From NCBI GenBank assembly GCA_937915865.1, contig CALGIG010000083.1:1-64000 (forward strand): a stretch of 64,000 nucleotides of DNA, read 5' to 3'. The DNA is from an uncultured Prolixibacteraceae bacterium. Its GTDB lineage: Bacteria; Bacteroidota; Bacteroidia; Bacteroidales; Prolixibacteraceae. Every line of letters begins with the position of its first letter. Positions within the stretch are counted from its first letter, which is position 1. The translations under genes were made by a program, and so were the position numbers. The notes under the pieces were generated by a model, which ran no database searches, was not told the origin of the DNA, and saw only the letters and a program-made list of their open reading frames with translations. Positions 8,002-17,240 of the stretch are shown here, in pieces.

Positions 8002-8511
8002 TTAAATAATTTCGATTAATACCTGGTTAGCGTCGACTGTGCTTCCTTCGGAAACATGAATTTTACCTATTTTACCATCTTTGGGCGTTTTGTACTCGCT
8101 TTCCATTTTCATGGCAGAGATTGTTATAAGTGTATCGCCCATTTTTACTTCATCACCTGGTGCAACCTGTATTTTTATGACTTTACCTGGCATTGGCGAT
8201 ACAATTAAATTTTCTGAACTTATAGGTGAAATTCCTGAACGGTTTCGCCGATATCTTGATTCAGCATCAATTACTTCTACGTCATAAGTGTCGTAGAGTG
8301 TATAAGCTGTGTAAAATTTAGGTTTTGGTTGTGGAACAAGTTCAATGTTGAACGAATGTCCGTTAGTCAGTATTGAAAACATTCCTTCATCATTGTGCAT
8401 CAGGTCAACCTGGTATATTTTATCATCAACCCTAATTTCAAGGAGGTTCTCAAATTGTTTTAAAACTTCAATACTGGCAATGCGTTTGTCTATTCTTATT
8501 TCAACTGACAT
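8002..8511 (-). CDS. Biotin carboxyl carrier subunit
   Basis: A 169-residue biotinyl protein. The C-terminal biotinyl domain (about 100-169) has the biotin-accepting Lys135 in SAMKMES, preceded by the usual SPMPGKVIKIQVAPGDEVKMGD segment. The N-terminal 90 residues are a less conserved beta-rich part that probably contacts its partner subunits. It sits between the biotin carboxylase (15 bases upstream) and the carboxyltransferase (10 bases downstream), so all three form one enzyme made from one transcript. It carries the carboxyl group between the two active sites in the cytoplasm. Confidence 0.9.
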   Translation of the reverse strand: MSVEIRIDKRIASIEVLKQFENLLEIRVDDKIYQVDLMHNDEGMFSILTNGHSFNIELVPQPKPKFYTAYTLYDTYDVEVIDAESRYRRNRSGISPISSENLIVSPMPGKVIKIQVAPGDEVKMGDTLITISAMKMESEYKTPKDGKIGKIHVSEGSTVDANQVLIEII

Positions 8512-8526
8512 ATTATGTTGGGAGGA

Positions 8527-10041
8527 TTATAAACGTTCGAAATTTTTCTGGTAAGTGTACTTTTTCCACCTGTTCTGCGCTGGGAACATAGCTTTTGAGG
8601 TTTGGGAGATGTTCAACCGGTCGAGATATTCGATATACGCGGCTATAATAATCATATCTTCACAATTTTCAGGACATTTAGAATCGGAGAGGAGAGTCGT
8701 TTTATGCTTTTCAATGAAGTTTGTATCATAAGTGCCGCTTATGAAATCTTCATTGTCCATAATGCGTTCCAGAAATTTTATCGAAGTTTTAACTCCTGTA
8801 ATTTTGTATTCGTAGAGAGCTCTTTTCATTCTTGCAATAGCTTCCTGTCGATTCTCGGCCCAAACTATTAATTTCGAAATCATTGAGTCGTAATAGATTG
8901 GAATTTCATAACCTTCGTAAACGTAACCATCTGTGCGTACTCCAAATCCCAGTGGTTCCGTTATATTGTATATTTTACCTGGATTTGGCATAAAGTTATT
9001 TTCAGAATCTTCGGCATAGACTCTACATTCGATGGCATGACCTGACTGGCGTATATCCTCTTGTTTGATTGAAACAGGATGTCCTTCTGCTATTAAAATT
9101 TGTTGTTTTACAAGGTCAATGCCTGTTACTCGTTCGGTAATAGGGTGTTCTACCTGGAGACGAGTGTTCATTTCCAGAAAATAAAAATTAAGGTTATTAT
9201 CAACCAGAAACTCAATTGTCCCGGCACCTTCGTAATTTACTGCACGCGCTGCCTCTACAGCATATTTCCCCATTTTTTCGCGTAGTTCTGGAGTTAACAA
9301 TGGTGAAGGAGTTTCCTCTATCATTTTTTGATGGCGACGCTGGACAGAACATTCTCTTTCGAATAAATGGAGAAAATTACCATGTTGATCACCAATAATC
9401 TGAAATTCAATGTGATGTGGAGATGAGATATACTTTTCAATATAAATTGAATCATTACCAAATGATGATTTTGCCTCTGAACGGGCGGCCCTGACCAGAG
9501 AAACGATATCTTTTTCATTGGTAATTAGTCGCATTCCTTTTCCTCCGCCGCCAGCGGCTGCCTTAGCCATAACCGGTAAGCCAATATGATTAATTATTTC
9601 AATGGCTTCTTTTTCTGTTTTAATGCTTTCGGTTGTGCCGGGAACAACTGGTACGCCAGCTTCAATCATAGTTAGCCGAGCCTGAATTTTATCACCCATT
9701 TTATTAATTACTTCAGGTGATGGTCCAATGAATTTTATACCATTTTCTGCACATTTTTTTGCAAAAGCTGCATTCTCAGATAAAAAGCCGTACCCCGGAT
9801 GAATAGCATCAACTTTAGCTTTAAGGGCTACATCAATGATTTTATCTGCTTTTAAATAACTTTCGGTTGATGACGATAGTCCAATGTGATAGGCTTCATC
9901 GGCATACCTTACATGTAATGAAGTACGGTCAGCATCCGAAAAAACAGCTACTGTCGAAATACCCATCTCACGACATGTCCTCATAATTCGAATCGCAATC
10001 TCACCCCTGTTTGCGATTAGTATTTTTGAAATCTTTCCCAT
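8527..10041 (-). CDS. Biotin carboxylase subunit
   Basis: A 504-residue ATP-grasp enzyme that carboxylates biotin on the carrier protein using ATP and bicarbonate. The N-terminal domain begins KILIANRGEIAIRI, the ATP-binding Gly-rich loop is at 160-170 (KAAAGGGGKGM), and the catalytic strand EMNTRLQVEHPITE is intact. It is about 55 residues longer than E. coli AccC (449), with a C-terminal extension seen in propionyl-CoA carboxylase-type subunits. First gene of the operon biotin carboxylase, carrier, carboxyltransferase. No TAnnTTTG element was found close upstream. Confidence 0.92.
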   Translation of the reverse strand: MGKISKILIANRGEIAIRIMRTCREMGISTVAVFSDADRTSLHVRYADEAYHIGLSSSTESYLKADKIIDVALKAKVDAIHPGYGFLSENAAFAKKCAENGIKFIGPSPEVINKMGDKIQARLTMIEAGVPVVPGTTESIKTEKEAIEIINHIGLPVMAKAAAGGGGKGMRLITNEKDIVSLVRAARSEAKSSFGNDSIYIEKYISSPHHIEFQIIGDQHGNFLHLFERECSVQRRHQKMIEETPSPLLTPELREKMGKYAVEAARAVNYEGAGTIEFLVDNNLNFYFLEMNTRLQVEHPITERVTGIDLVKQQILIAEGHPVSIKQEDIRQSGHAIECRVYAEDSENNFMPNPGKIYNITEPLGFGVRTDGYVYEGYEIPIYYDSMISKLIVWAENRQEAIARMKRALYEYKITGVKTSIKFLERIMDNEDFISGTYDTNFIEKHKTTLLSDSKCPENCEDMIIIAAYIEYLDRLNISQTSKAMFPAQNRWKKYTYQKNFERL

Positions 10042-10500
10042 TTGTTTACTTTAATGTTCTTAATTTCTTGATTAGCCTTTTCTGGATATGGCAATTAGCT
10101 TCAGACTATGAAAAACATTGTTGATACTTTAAAAATCGCCATATAGGTATATTTTTAAATCTATTAAGTCGACTTTTTCTGATATATATCAATCTAATTG
10201 ATTGAAAAGTCATGGATTGCACCCCTTTTTTCAAATTATCAACCGTCGGAACGTATTAGCCATTTATTCATTTTTCTTTTATTTTGATTGTAGTGTTGCG
10301 TTTAATTTATTGATTTATAGTAAATTGAATTTTTATTTGATATTTGAATTCTTTGTTCGTGTACTACAAATGGTTTATCAGGTATAAAACCAGTATTCTG
10401 AAAAAATGTTTAAAAACCGGTTTCTATTTTTCCTTAACTTTCATATTAACATTATGATGTTTAGAAATTTAATTATATTTGCTAAACTTAACGTACAGAG
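10042..10500. other. 459-base intergenic region
   Basis: AT-rich region between the divergent carboxylase operon and the DUF5916 gene. It holds a perfect -7 element (10474-10481), a 10-base palindrome AAGTCGACTT (10166-10175) and a short inverted repeat TCAATC/GATTGA (10189-10205). A 61-codon open frame on the plus strand has no recognisable features and is probably chance. Confidence 0.5.
10474..10481 (+). promoter_or_regulatory. -7 element before DUF5916 gene
   Basis: TATATTTG, an exact TAnnTTTG match ending 19 bases before the ATG at 10501. Confidence 0.6.
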
Positions 10501-13134
10501 ATGCAAATTAAACCTGTTTGTTTTTTACTTTTTTTTCTGTTTTTGTTAACTGATATGTTTGCCCAAACAGGAGGTAATTATAAGCTTTCGTCAGATTCAA
10601 TAGTCAATAAATTTGCCAGTTTCCGACGTGTTTATTTCGCTTCTCGTATTGAAAAACATCCCAAAATTGATGGAAAATTAAATGATGCCTGCTGGAATAT
10701 TGGTGCTTGGGATGGTGGCTTTATCCAGCAAATACCGGAACAGGGAAAGAATCCGACCCAACATACATTTGTTAAAATACTTTATGATGACAATAATATC
10801 TATGTTGGTTTTAAATGTTTTGACAAAGGTGAAATAAGGTCAATTTTAAGTCGTAGAGATGTTGATGTTTCTGCGGGAGATATTGTTGGAATAGCGTTCG
10901 ACTCATACAACGACAATCATACAGCATACGAATTTAATTTGACTGCTGCCGGTCAGAAAATTGATATGGTTCATCTTGGAGCTAACAATTTGGATTATAA
11001 CTGGGATGCCGTTTGGGATGGAAAAGTGTATGTTGCTGACACAGTTTGGACTGTTGAAATGCAAATTCCTTTCAGTCAGTTGCGTTTCTCTCCTGGCGAA
11101 AAACAAGTTTGGGGTGTACATATCTGGAGATGGATTGACCGAAATAATGAGAACGATCAATGGAAGCTTATTCCGGTTGATGCTCCTGCTATGGTTTATT
11201 TGTTTGGCGATTTGAAAGGCATTGAAGGAGTGAGGCCTAAGACAAATTATGAGTTCCTGCCTTATATGAATTCAAGTTTCAGCACAAATTCAATATGGCA
11301 TAACCAGGATAAATATGGAGTGGGTTTAAATGGGAAAGTAGGACTAAATTCAGGCTTAACACTCGATTATGCTATTAATCCTGATTTCGGTCAAGTTGAA
11401 TCAGATCCGGCTGTGTTGAATTTAACTTCGTATGAAGTTTTTAATGAAGAAAAGCGGCCTTTTTTTCTTGAAGGAAATACTGTTCTTGATTATTCAATAG
11501 GTAATAGCGATATGCTTTATTATAGTCGTCGTATCGGACATGAACCTAGTCTTTATTCAGATGTAACCGATAATCTCGACGAAGACCAAACTGTTAATGT
11601 TTCATCTAATGTTCCTATTTTAAGTGCCTTGAAATTAACTGGTAAAACACAAAAAGGCCTTTCTGTTGGTGTTGTTCAAAGTTTTACTGCTAAAGAAACA
11701 GCTACAATTTATAGTCCGAATACTAAAATTGACACTGTTGTCGAGCCTTTTACAAATTACATGGTTGGGCGTGTTAAACAAGACTTTAATCATGGAAGTA
11801 CTGTATTGGGGGGAATAATAACCTCGGCAGTGAGAAATATAAAAGATCAGCAGCTTAACTTTCTTCCCAAATCATCAACTGTAGGTGGTATTGATTTCGA
11901 GCATAATTGGAAGCACAGAAAATACTTCGTCGATTTTAAAGGTTTTTATAGCGATATAAAAGGGGATAAAGAGGCTATCTCTGATTTACAATTAAGCTCT
12001 GTTCATTATTATCAACGTCCTGATGCCGGCCATTTAGAATATGACCCGGATAAAACAAGCTTAACAGGATGGGGAGGTTATCTTAGCGGAGGAAAGCGAA
12101 GCGGTAGGTTTAAAGCTATTGGTACATTAAACTGGCGTTCTCCCGGAATAGATTTTAATGATTTGGGTTATTTGTATCAGGCTGATTTAATTCAACAAAT
12201 TACTGATTTTACTTACAAGGTTAACAAACCCAAAGGAGTTCTCAGAAGCTATTATGTGCAGTTAACTCAACAACACGAGATGAGTTGGGGCCAGGAAACA
12301 ACATTGGATAGACTTAATTTGCACGGTTTCGTTCATTTTAATAACCTTTGGATGATGCATTTAAACCTTAGATGTAACTTTAATATATTTGACACCAGAG
12401 AATTACGTGGTGGACCAACCTTGAATAAAGGTGCGTTTAATACGGTTCAGTATACATTCCAAACCAATTCTGTTAAAAAATTTTATACCATCCTCGGACC
12501 TTTATTGGCATGGTCGTCGGATGGAAGTTATAACGGATCAAGTTACTTGCTTCAGTTTCAATGGCAAATAAACAATAGGTTTAGTGTTATGGCAAAAACT
12601 ATATTTAGCGATAATACCGATGTTAATAAATTTGCTGCCCGTGTTACTGATGCTGAAAAACGAGTACAATATTTAGTTGGAGAAATAAACAGAAAGACTC
12701 TATCATCAACATTAAGAATTGAATATTACCTTTCTCCTGAAATTTCAATTCAATACTATGGAAACCCTTATGCTTCGGTAGGAAGTTACACTAACTTTCG
12801 TCAGGTTGTCGATGGTAAAGCCCGTTCGTTTAATAACCGATATTCAGCGTTACAGGTTGTTGCCCAACCGAATAACCGATATTTGGTGAGTAAAAATGGG
12901 GTAACATTGTATAATATTAAAAATCCCGATTTTAATTACCAGGAATTCAGATCGAATCTGGTCGGTCGATGGGAATTCAGACCTGGATCAACATTATATC
13001 TTGTTTGGACTAATACACGTGCAGCTTACTCCGACCAGATTGGCCAACCGGTTTGGAAAAGTTTTGGAAATATATGGAAAGAAAAGTCTGAAAATGTTTT
13101 TATGATTAAACTTAGCTATTGGTTTTCTTTGTAA
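10501..13134 (+). CDS. DUF5916 outer-membrane protein with CBM9-like domain
   Basis: An 877-residue exported protein. A signal peptide (residues 1-22, ending MFAQ) is followed by a carbohydrate-binding family 9-like domain (about 40-235; KIDGKLNDACWN, YDDNNIYVGFKCFD) and a long DUF5916 region of alternating aromatic beta strands ending in YWFSL, the terminal aromatic residue typical of outer-membrane beta barrels. In Bacteroidota these proteins are widespread and poorly understood; binding of glycans or peptidoglycan by the N-terminal domain is plausible inference. It stands alone with its own promoter; the MATE transporter gene starts 37 bases after it. Confidence 0.85.
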   Translation: MQIKPVCFLLFFLFLLTDMFAQTGGNYKLSSDSIVNKFASFRRVYFASRIEKHPKIDGKLNDACWNIGAWDGGFIQQIPEQGKNPTQHTFVKILYDDNNIYVGFKCFDKGEIRSILSRRDVDVSAGDIVGIAFDSYNDNHTAYEFNLTAAGQKIDMVHLGANNLDYNWDAVWDGKVYVADTVWTVEMQIPFSQLRFSPGEKQVWGVHIWRWIDRNNENDQWKLIPVDAPAMVYLFGDLKGIEGVRPKTNYEFLPYMNSSFSTNSIWHNQDKYGVGLNGKVGLNSGLTLDYAINPDFGQVESDPAVLNLTSYEVFNEEKRPFFLEGNTVLDYSIGNSDMLYYSRRIGHEPSLYSDVTDNLDEDQTVNVSSNVPILSALKLTGKTQKGLSVGVVQSFTAKETATIYSPNTKIDTVVEPFTNYMVGRVKQDFNHGSTVLGGIITSAVRNIKDQQLNFLPKSSTVGGIDFEHNWKHRKYFVDFKGFYSDIKGDKEAISDLQLSSVHYYQRPDAGHLEYDPDKTSLTGWGGYLSGGKRSGRFKAIGTLNWRSPGIDFNDLGYLYQADLIQQITDFTYKVNKPKGVLRSYYVQLTQQHEMSWGQETTLDRLNLHGFVHFNNLWMMHLNLRCNFNIFDTRELRGGPTLNKGAFNTVQYTFQTNSVKKFYTILGPLLAWSSDGSYNGSSYLLQFQWQINNRFSVMAKTIFSDNTDVNKFAARVTDAEKRVQYLVGEINRKTLSSTLRIEYYLSPEISIQYYGNPYASVGSYTNFRQVVDGKARSFNNRYSALQVVAQPNNRYLVSKNGVTLYNIKNPDFNYQEFRSNLVGRWEFRPGSTLYLVWTNTRAAYSDQIGQPVWKSFGNIWKEKSENVFMIKLSYWFSL

Positions 13135-13171
13135 TTCCTTTTCTTTGCACTGAATTTCTGAATGTTTAATA

Positions 13172-14536
13172 GTGAAACTCGATCAGTACATTCCAGTTTA
13201 CCGGAAAAACCTAGCTTTAGCCATACCTGTGATCTTTTCACAAATAGGTCAGGTGACAGTAAATGTTTTTGATAATATTATGGTTGGGCATCTGGGAACC
13301 ACTGAACTTGCAGCTGCCTCATTCTCTTTAAATATTTTCATGATAGGAATGCTTTTGGGTATGGGAATAACAATGGGGTTAACGCCACTGGTTGGGCATT
13401 CGTTTATTTCCAATAGCCGCAACAACATTTCGTGTTGGTTTAGAAATGGTTTACTTGTAAATTTTATTTCCTCTTTGTTTTTGGTTACGGCCATGGCTTC
13501 GGTTGTTCTTTTTATGAACAGGTTGGGACAAAAAACTGAGGTCGTAGAAAAAGCTATTCCGTTTTATTTGTTGCATGTAGCTTCGTTAATACCGATGATG
13601 CTGTTTTTCTCGTTTAAGCAATTTTTTGAGGGCATTGGGAACACCAAGATTGCTATGGTTATAACAATCATTATCAATGTTGTAAATATTATCCTGAATT
13701 ACGGGTTGATATGGGGAAAGTTCGGGCTTCCTGCGCTAGGCCTTATTGGCTCAGGAGTTGCAACACTTATTGCCCGTTTATTAATGCCAATTCTGTTTTT
13801 TATAGTAATGTTTAGTAAATCAAGTCTGAAAGGTTATTTAACAGGTGCCTTTCATTCAAAGTTCGAAATTCAACGCATAAAACGGCTTCTATCAATTGGC
13901 TTATCAATCGGAGGACAAATGGTTATCGAAGTTTTGGCTTTTAGTATGGGCGCCATCATGATGGGATGGTTATCGAAAGAATCGCTTGCTGGTCATCAGG
14001 TTGCAATGAGCATGGCTTCGATGACATACATGATTTCGGTTGGTTTAGCTTCAGGAACAACCATTCGTGTAAGCCATGCTTTTGGGGAACACAATATTCA
14101 GGAAGTAAAACGGATAATATATGCCTCTATTCATCTTGTTGTTGCATTTATGGCTACGATGGGTGTGTCGTTTATTTTGCTACGAAATTATCTGCCATTA
14201 TTGTATACATCAGATATGTCGGTTGTAAAAATAGCTTCAGGCTTGTTGGTTGTTGCATCTTTCTTCCAAATTTTCGATGGAATGCAGGTCGTATTGTTAG
14301 GTTCGCTACGTGGAATTGCCGACGTACGTTTACCCATGTATATTGCTTTTTTTTCGTACGTTGTTGTGAGTTTGCCTGTAAGTTATTTGGTAGCTTTTGT
14401 TCTGAAAGTTGGAAATAACGGTGTTTGGGTCGGTTTTGTTTTTGGGCTTTCAACTGCCGCCGTGTTGTTTGCCCTTCGATTGAGATACCGGATTAGGCTT
14501 GAATACCTGAAAATATCAGGTTCAACTGTTTCTTAG
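13172..14536 (+). CDS. MATE family efflux transporter
   Basis: A 454-residue inner-membrane transporter with about 12 hydrophobic helices in two similar halves, as in the MATE family, which exports drugs or metabolites using a Na+ or H+ gradient. Family segments are visible in helix 1 (AIPVIFSQIGQVTVNVFDNIMVGHLG) and in the second half (SIGLSIGGQMVIEVLAFSMGAIMMGW). The start is a GTG at 13172. It follows the DUF5916 gene closely and may be co-transcribed. It converges with queA, 31 bases apart. Substrate unknown. Confidence 0.9.
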   Translation: MKLDQYIPVYRKNLALAIPVIFSQIGQVTVNVFDNIMVGHLGTTELAAASFSLNIFMIGMLLGMGITMGLTPLVGHSFISNSRNNISCWFRNGLLVNFISSLFLVTAMASVVLFMNRLGQKTEVVEKAIPFYLLHVASLIPMMLFFSFKQFFEGIGNTKIAMVITIIINVVNIILNYGLIWGKFGLPALGLIGSGVATLIARLLMPILFFIVMFSKSSLKGYLTGAFHSKFEIQRIKRLLSIGLSIGGQMVIEVLAFSMGAIMMGWLSKESLAGHQVAMSMASMTYMISVGLASGTTIRVSHAFGEHNIQEVKRIIYASIHLVVAFMATMGVSFILLRNYLPLLYTSDMSVVKIASGLLVVASFFQIFDGMQVVLLGSLRGIADVRLPMYIAFFSYVVVSLPVSYLVAFVLKVGNNGVWVGFVFGLSTAAVLFALRLRYRIRLEYLKISGSTVS

Positions 14537-14567
14537 CTTCTGGTTTTATCAGAAAAAAGGCAAACAG

Positions 14568-15821
14568 CTAATCCGTTCCTGAAGTTTTCAAGTACAAATT
14601 ACTGTCGCCATAACTTAAAAAGCGATAGTTATTCTCCATTGCATGGCTATATATTTTGCGCCAGTCGTTGCCCAGGTAGGCCGAAATAAGCAAAAGCAAA
14701 GTGCTTTGTGGCTGATGGAAATTGGTAATTAAGCCGTCAATTACTTTAAATGGATAACCCGGTGCAATAATAATTTGTGTCGATGCCGAAAGATGATCAA
14801 GTTGATTTTTGTCGAGCAGGTCAATTAAATATTCCAGTGCTTCCTTCAACGATAGATTTGCATCAATGTTTTGATAAGCTTCCCACTGCGAGACTTTCAG
14901 ATTTTCGATGTCAATATCAGTGTTTTTTGATACCTGCAATCCCAGCCAGTAAAGGCTTTCGAGTGTTCGAACCGAAGTTGTTCCTACTGCAATTTTCTTT
15001 CCGGAATGAGTAATCAATTTTTGCAGAAAATCGCGGTTCACATACAAATGTTCGGAGTGCATTTCGTGCCCCGAAATAGTCTCGCTTTTAACCGGTTGAA
15101 ATGTTCCGGCGCCTACATGCAGCGTTAGTTCTGCCAGTTCATGCCCGCTTTCCTTTAGTTGGCAAAATACCTTCTCAGTAAAGTGCAAACCCGCTGTTGG
15201 CGCGGCAACCGATCCTTTTATTTTTGAATAAACAGTTTGGTAGCGTTCCAGGTCGCTTTGTTCTGTTTCGCGGTTCAAATAAGGTGGTATGGGTAGTGAT
15301 CCGGCTACATCAATAATCCTGGAAAATTCAATGTTCGGATTATTCCAGCTAAAACGGACTAAGTTTTTGTTTTCAACATCAAATTGTTCGGCACAAAGTT
15401 CTACATCGGTATTGTTAATTGTGACGAGTTTACGCAATAATTCGCCTTTCCACTTTTTTTGGTTGCCAACCATGCACTTCCAAACGCACGATTGTGTAGC
15501 CTGAAATGCAATTTGATAATCAGCAGGCTCGTGTGGGTCGAGGCAGAATATTTCGATTCGGGCACCGGTTTCTTTCTGGAAATATAATCTTGCCCGGATT
15601 ACTTTGGTATTGTTGAAAATGAGCAGGCTATTCTTTGGTAAAAAGTTTGAAAGATTGGTAAAATTCGAGTCTTCGATGTTCCCATCTTTCCATACGAGCA
15701 ATTTCGATTGATCGCGCTCGGACAGCGGATATTTGGCGATGCGTTCATCGGGCAACTCATACGAATAATTGCTTATTGCAATGCCTGTAACTTTTTCCAG
15801 AAGAGTGTTTGTGCTTTTCAT
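14568..15821 (-). CDS. queA: tRNA ribosyltransferase-isomerase QueA
   Basis: A 417-residue QueA, which transfers and isomerises the ribosyl part of SAM onto 7-aminomethyl-7-deazaguanine in tRNA to make epoxyqueuosine. Typical segments include YELPDERIAKYPL near the start, LLIFNNTKVIRARL, the PTAGLHFT motif and NFHQPQSTLLLLISAYLG near the C-terminus. The length is larger than E. coli QueA (356) because of inserted segments, as in other Bacteroidota. The start at 15821 (MKSTNT) is chosen because a complete promoter ends just upstream; the longer frame to 15863 overlaps it. Confidence 0.9.
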   Translation of the reverse strand: MKSTNTLLEKVTGIAISNYSYELPDERIAKYPLSERDQSKLLVWKDGNIEDSNFTNLSNFLPKNSLLIFNNTKVIRARLYFQKETGARIEIFCLDPHEPADYQIAFQATQSCVWKCMVGNQKKWKGELLRKLVTINNTDVELCAEQFDVENKNLVRFSWNNPNIEFSRIIDVAGSLPIPPYLNRETEQSDLERYQTVYSKIKGSVAAPTAGLHFTEKVFCQLKESGHELAELTLHVGAGTFQPVKSETISGHEMHSEHLYVNRDFLQKLITHSGKKIAVGTTSVRTLESLYWLGLQVSKNTDIDIENLKVSQWEAYQNIDANLSLKEALEYLIDLLDKNQLDHLSASTQIIIAPGYPFKVIDGLITNFHQPQSTLLLLISAYLGNDWRKIYSHAMENNYRFLSYGDSNLYLKTSGTD

Positions 15822-15837
15822 ATCGTTTTTCGGTGCG

Positions 15838-15868
15838 CAAAAATACCAATTCAGTTTTGTCATTCAAA
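15838..15868 (-). promoter_or_regulatory. Complete promoter of queA
   Basis: Minus strand: TTTG (15865-15868), 19 bases, then TATTTTTG (15838-15845). Both Bacteroidota boxes are present at the expected spacing, 16 bases before the start codon. Confidence 0.75.
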
Positions 15869-15899
15869 ATGTGTGGCTGAAGTATTGAGCTCTTTTATC

Positions 15900-15929
15900 T
15901 TGCGACTTGGTTCGAATATTGTAGTTTTG
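15900..15929 (+). promoter_or_regulatory. Promoter of the DUF2027/Smr gene
   Basis: TTG (15900-15902), 19 bases, then TAGTTTTG (15922-15929), 16 bases before the ATG at 15946. Confidence 0.65.
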
Positions 15930-15945
15930 TGCAAAATTTTGAGCT

Positions 15946-16989
15946 ATGATAAAAGTTGGAGATAAAGTACGGTTTTTGAATGCTGTTGGCGGTGGTGTTG
16001 TTAAGTCGGTAATTAATAAAACAATGGTAAGTGTTGAAGACTATGACGGCTTTGAAGTTCCGTCGTTGGTTAGCGAATTGGTTGTTATTGATAATTCGTT
16101 GTCGCTTGAACCTGAACATCGTTCGGCAAGGCGTGAAGTTTTGGTAAAGAAAGAGGAACAGGTACAGCCGAAAGAGCAACCCAAAGCTGAGCCCAAATAT
16201 GTTGCCGGGAAAGATAATCCGAGTTGTTTTCTGGCTTTTGTGCCACAAAATGAAGCAAATCCTGTTGATGGAGAATTAAAGGTATACTTCGTAAACGATA
16301 GCAATAACTTTGTACTTTACAATTATAGCCACCTGAAGAATAAAGTTTTCAGAAGTGTTGATTCGGGAAGAATGAACCCAAACAGCAAACGCTATCTCGA
16401 AAGTTATACCCGGATGGAATTAAATGAATTGCCCGATTTTCAGTTTCAGCTTTTATTTTTCAGGGAAGAAGCAGCCAAACTTGAAGCTCCGTTGGTAAAA
16501 AGCCTTCGATTAAATCCAGTGAAATTTTACAGGCAAAACAGTTATGAAAAAACACGGTATTTTGCTCAAAATGCTATCATTTTCTCGTTGTTTGAAACCG
16601 ATCTTGAATCCGAGGTAGCCAGGCTTTCGGATACTGATTTAACAAAGGTTATCAAGGAAAAAGATGAACTTAAAGTTGAAACTAAACGAGTTGTATCGCC
16701 CGATTTGGTTGAGGTTGATCTACACATCCACGAATTGATTGACGATACCCGGGGATTGGCAAACCACGAAATGCTTGAAATACAATTAGGCCGCTTCAGA
16801 AATGAAATGGAAACTGCGATTTCGAATGGGACACGCCGGATTGTTTTTATTCATGGCATTGGAAATGGTACATTAAAACAGGAGTTGCGTAAGGAGTTGA
16901 CAACCAAATACAAGAAATATTATTTTCAGGATGCCAGTTTTAAAGAATATGGCTACGGTGCAACGATGGTTATCTTGAAAAATGCCTGA
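15946..16989 (+). CDS. DUF2027 domain and Smr domain protein
   Basis: A 347-residue protein: an N-terminal SH3-like DUF2027 segment (VGDKVRFLNAVGGGVVKSV), a linker rich in Lys, Glu, Pro and Gln (about 65-85), a beta-rich middle domain, and a C-terminal Smr domain (257-347). The Smr domain has the DLHIHEL motif and HGIGNGTLK (303-311), the features of Smr endonucleases such as the MutS2 C-terminus and ribosome-collision nucleases. The MutS2 ATPase is absent. Role in RNA or DNA cleavage is inferred from the domain only. The gene has its own promoter. Confidence 0.83.
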   Translation: MIKVGDKVRFLNAVGGGVVKSVINKTMVSVEDYDGFEVPSLVSELVVIDNSLSLEPEHRSARREVLVKKEEQVQPKEQPKAEPKYVAGKDNPSCFLAFVPQNEANPVDGELKVYFVNDSNNFVLYNYSHLKNKVFRSVDSGRMNPNSKRYLESYTRMELNELPDFQFQLLFFREEAAKLEAPLVKSLRLNPVKFYRQNSYEKTRYFAQNAIIFSLFETDLESEVARLSDTDLTKVIKEKDELKVETKRVVSPDLVEVDLHIHELIDDTRGLANHEMLEIQLGRFRNEMETAISNGTRRIVFIHGIGNGTLKQELRKELTTKYKKYYFQDASFKEYGYGATMVILKNA

Positions 16990-17056
16990 AGATTTTATCG
17001 GGATTCAACGAAATACGTCACCTAAGATTCAGATTCTTGTGCGTCGTTAAAAAGAT

Positions 17057-17157
17057 ATACGCATATCTCAATCAAGTTATGCGTATATCTCAATCAAGTT
17101 ATACGTATATCTCAAATGAGTTATGCGTGTATCTCAAACGAGATATACGCATAAGTT
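17057..17157. repeat. 22-bp tandem repeat between convergent genes
   Basis: Four complete 22-base units start at 17057, 17079, 17101 and 17123, followed by a partial fifth from 17145. The conserved part of each unit is ATRCGYATATCTCAA followed by a variable pair and RAGWT. The 16990-17240 region has nothing else. See findings. Confidence 0.9.
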
Positions 17158-17240
17158 AATCGAACCATATCATATTCCAGGTAGTTGTAACTGTGGCGCA
17201 AGTTGAAATCCGCCTGTTTTCCAGCTTGCAGCCGATCCGA

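Noticed and set aside
10202..10387. 61-codon open frame in the 10.0-10.5 kb gap
   Set aside because: AT-rich, Phe/Ile/Tyr-heavy composition, no SD or promoter; looks like a chance frame.
13966..14418. 150-codon open frame in another frame of the MATE gene
   Set aside because: Same-strand overlap with a well-conserved membrane protein; composition is unnatural (excess Cys and Phe) and it has no promoter or SD.
17057..17157. CRISPR array
   Set aside because: Repeats are contiguous 22-base units with no unique spacers, and no cas genes are present.
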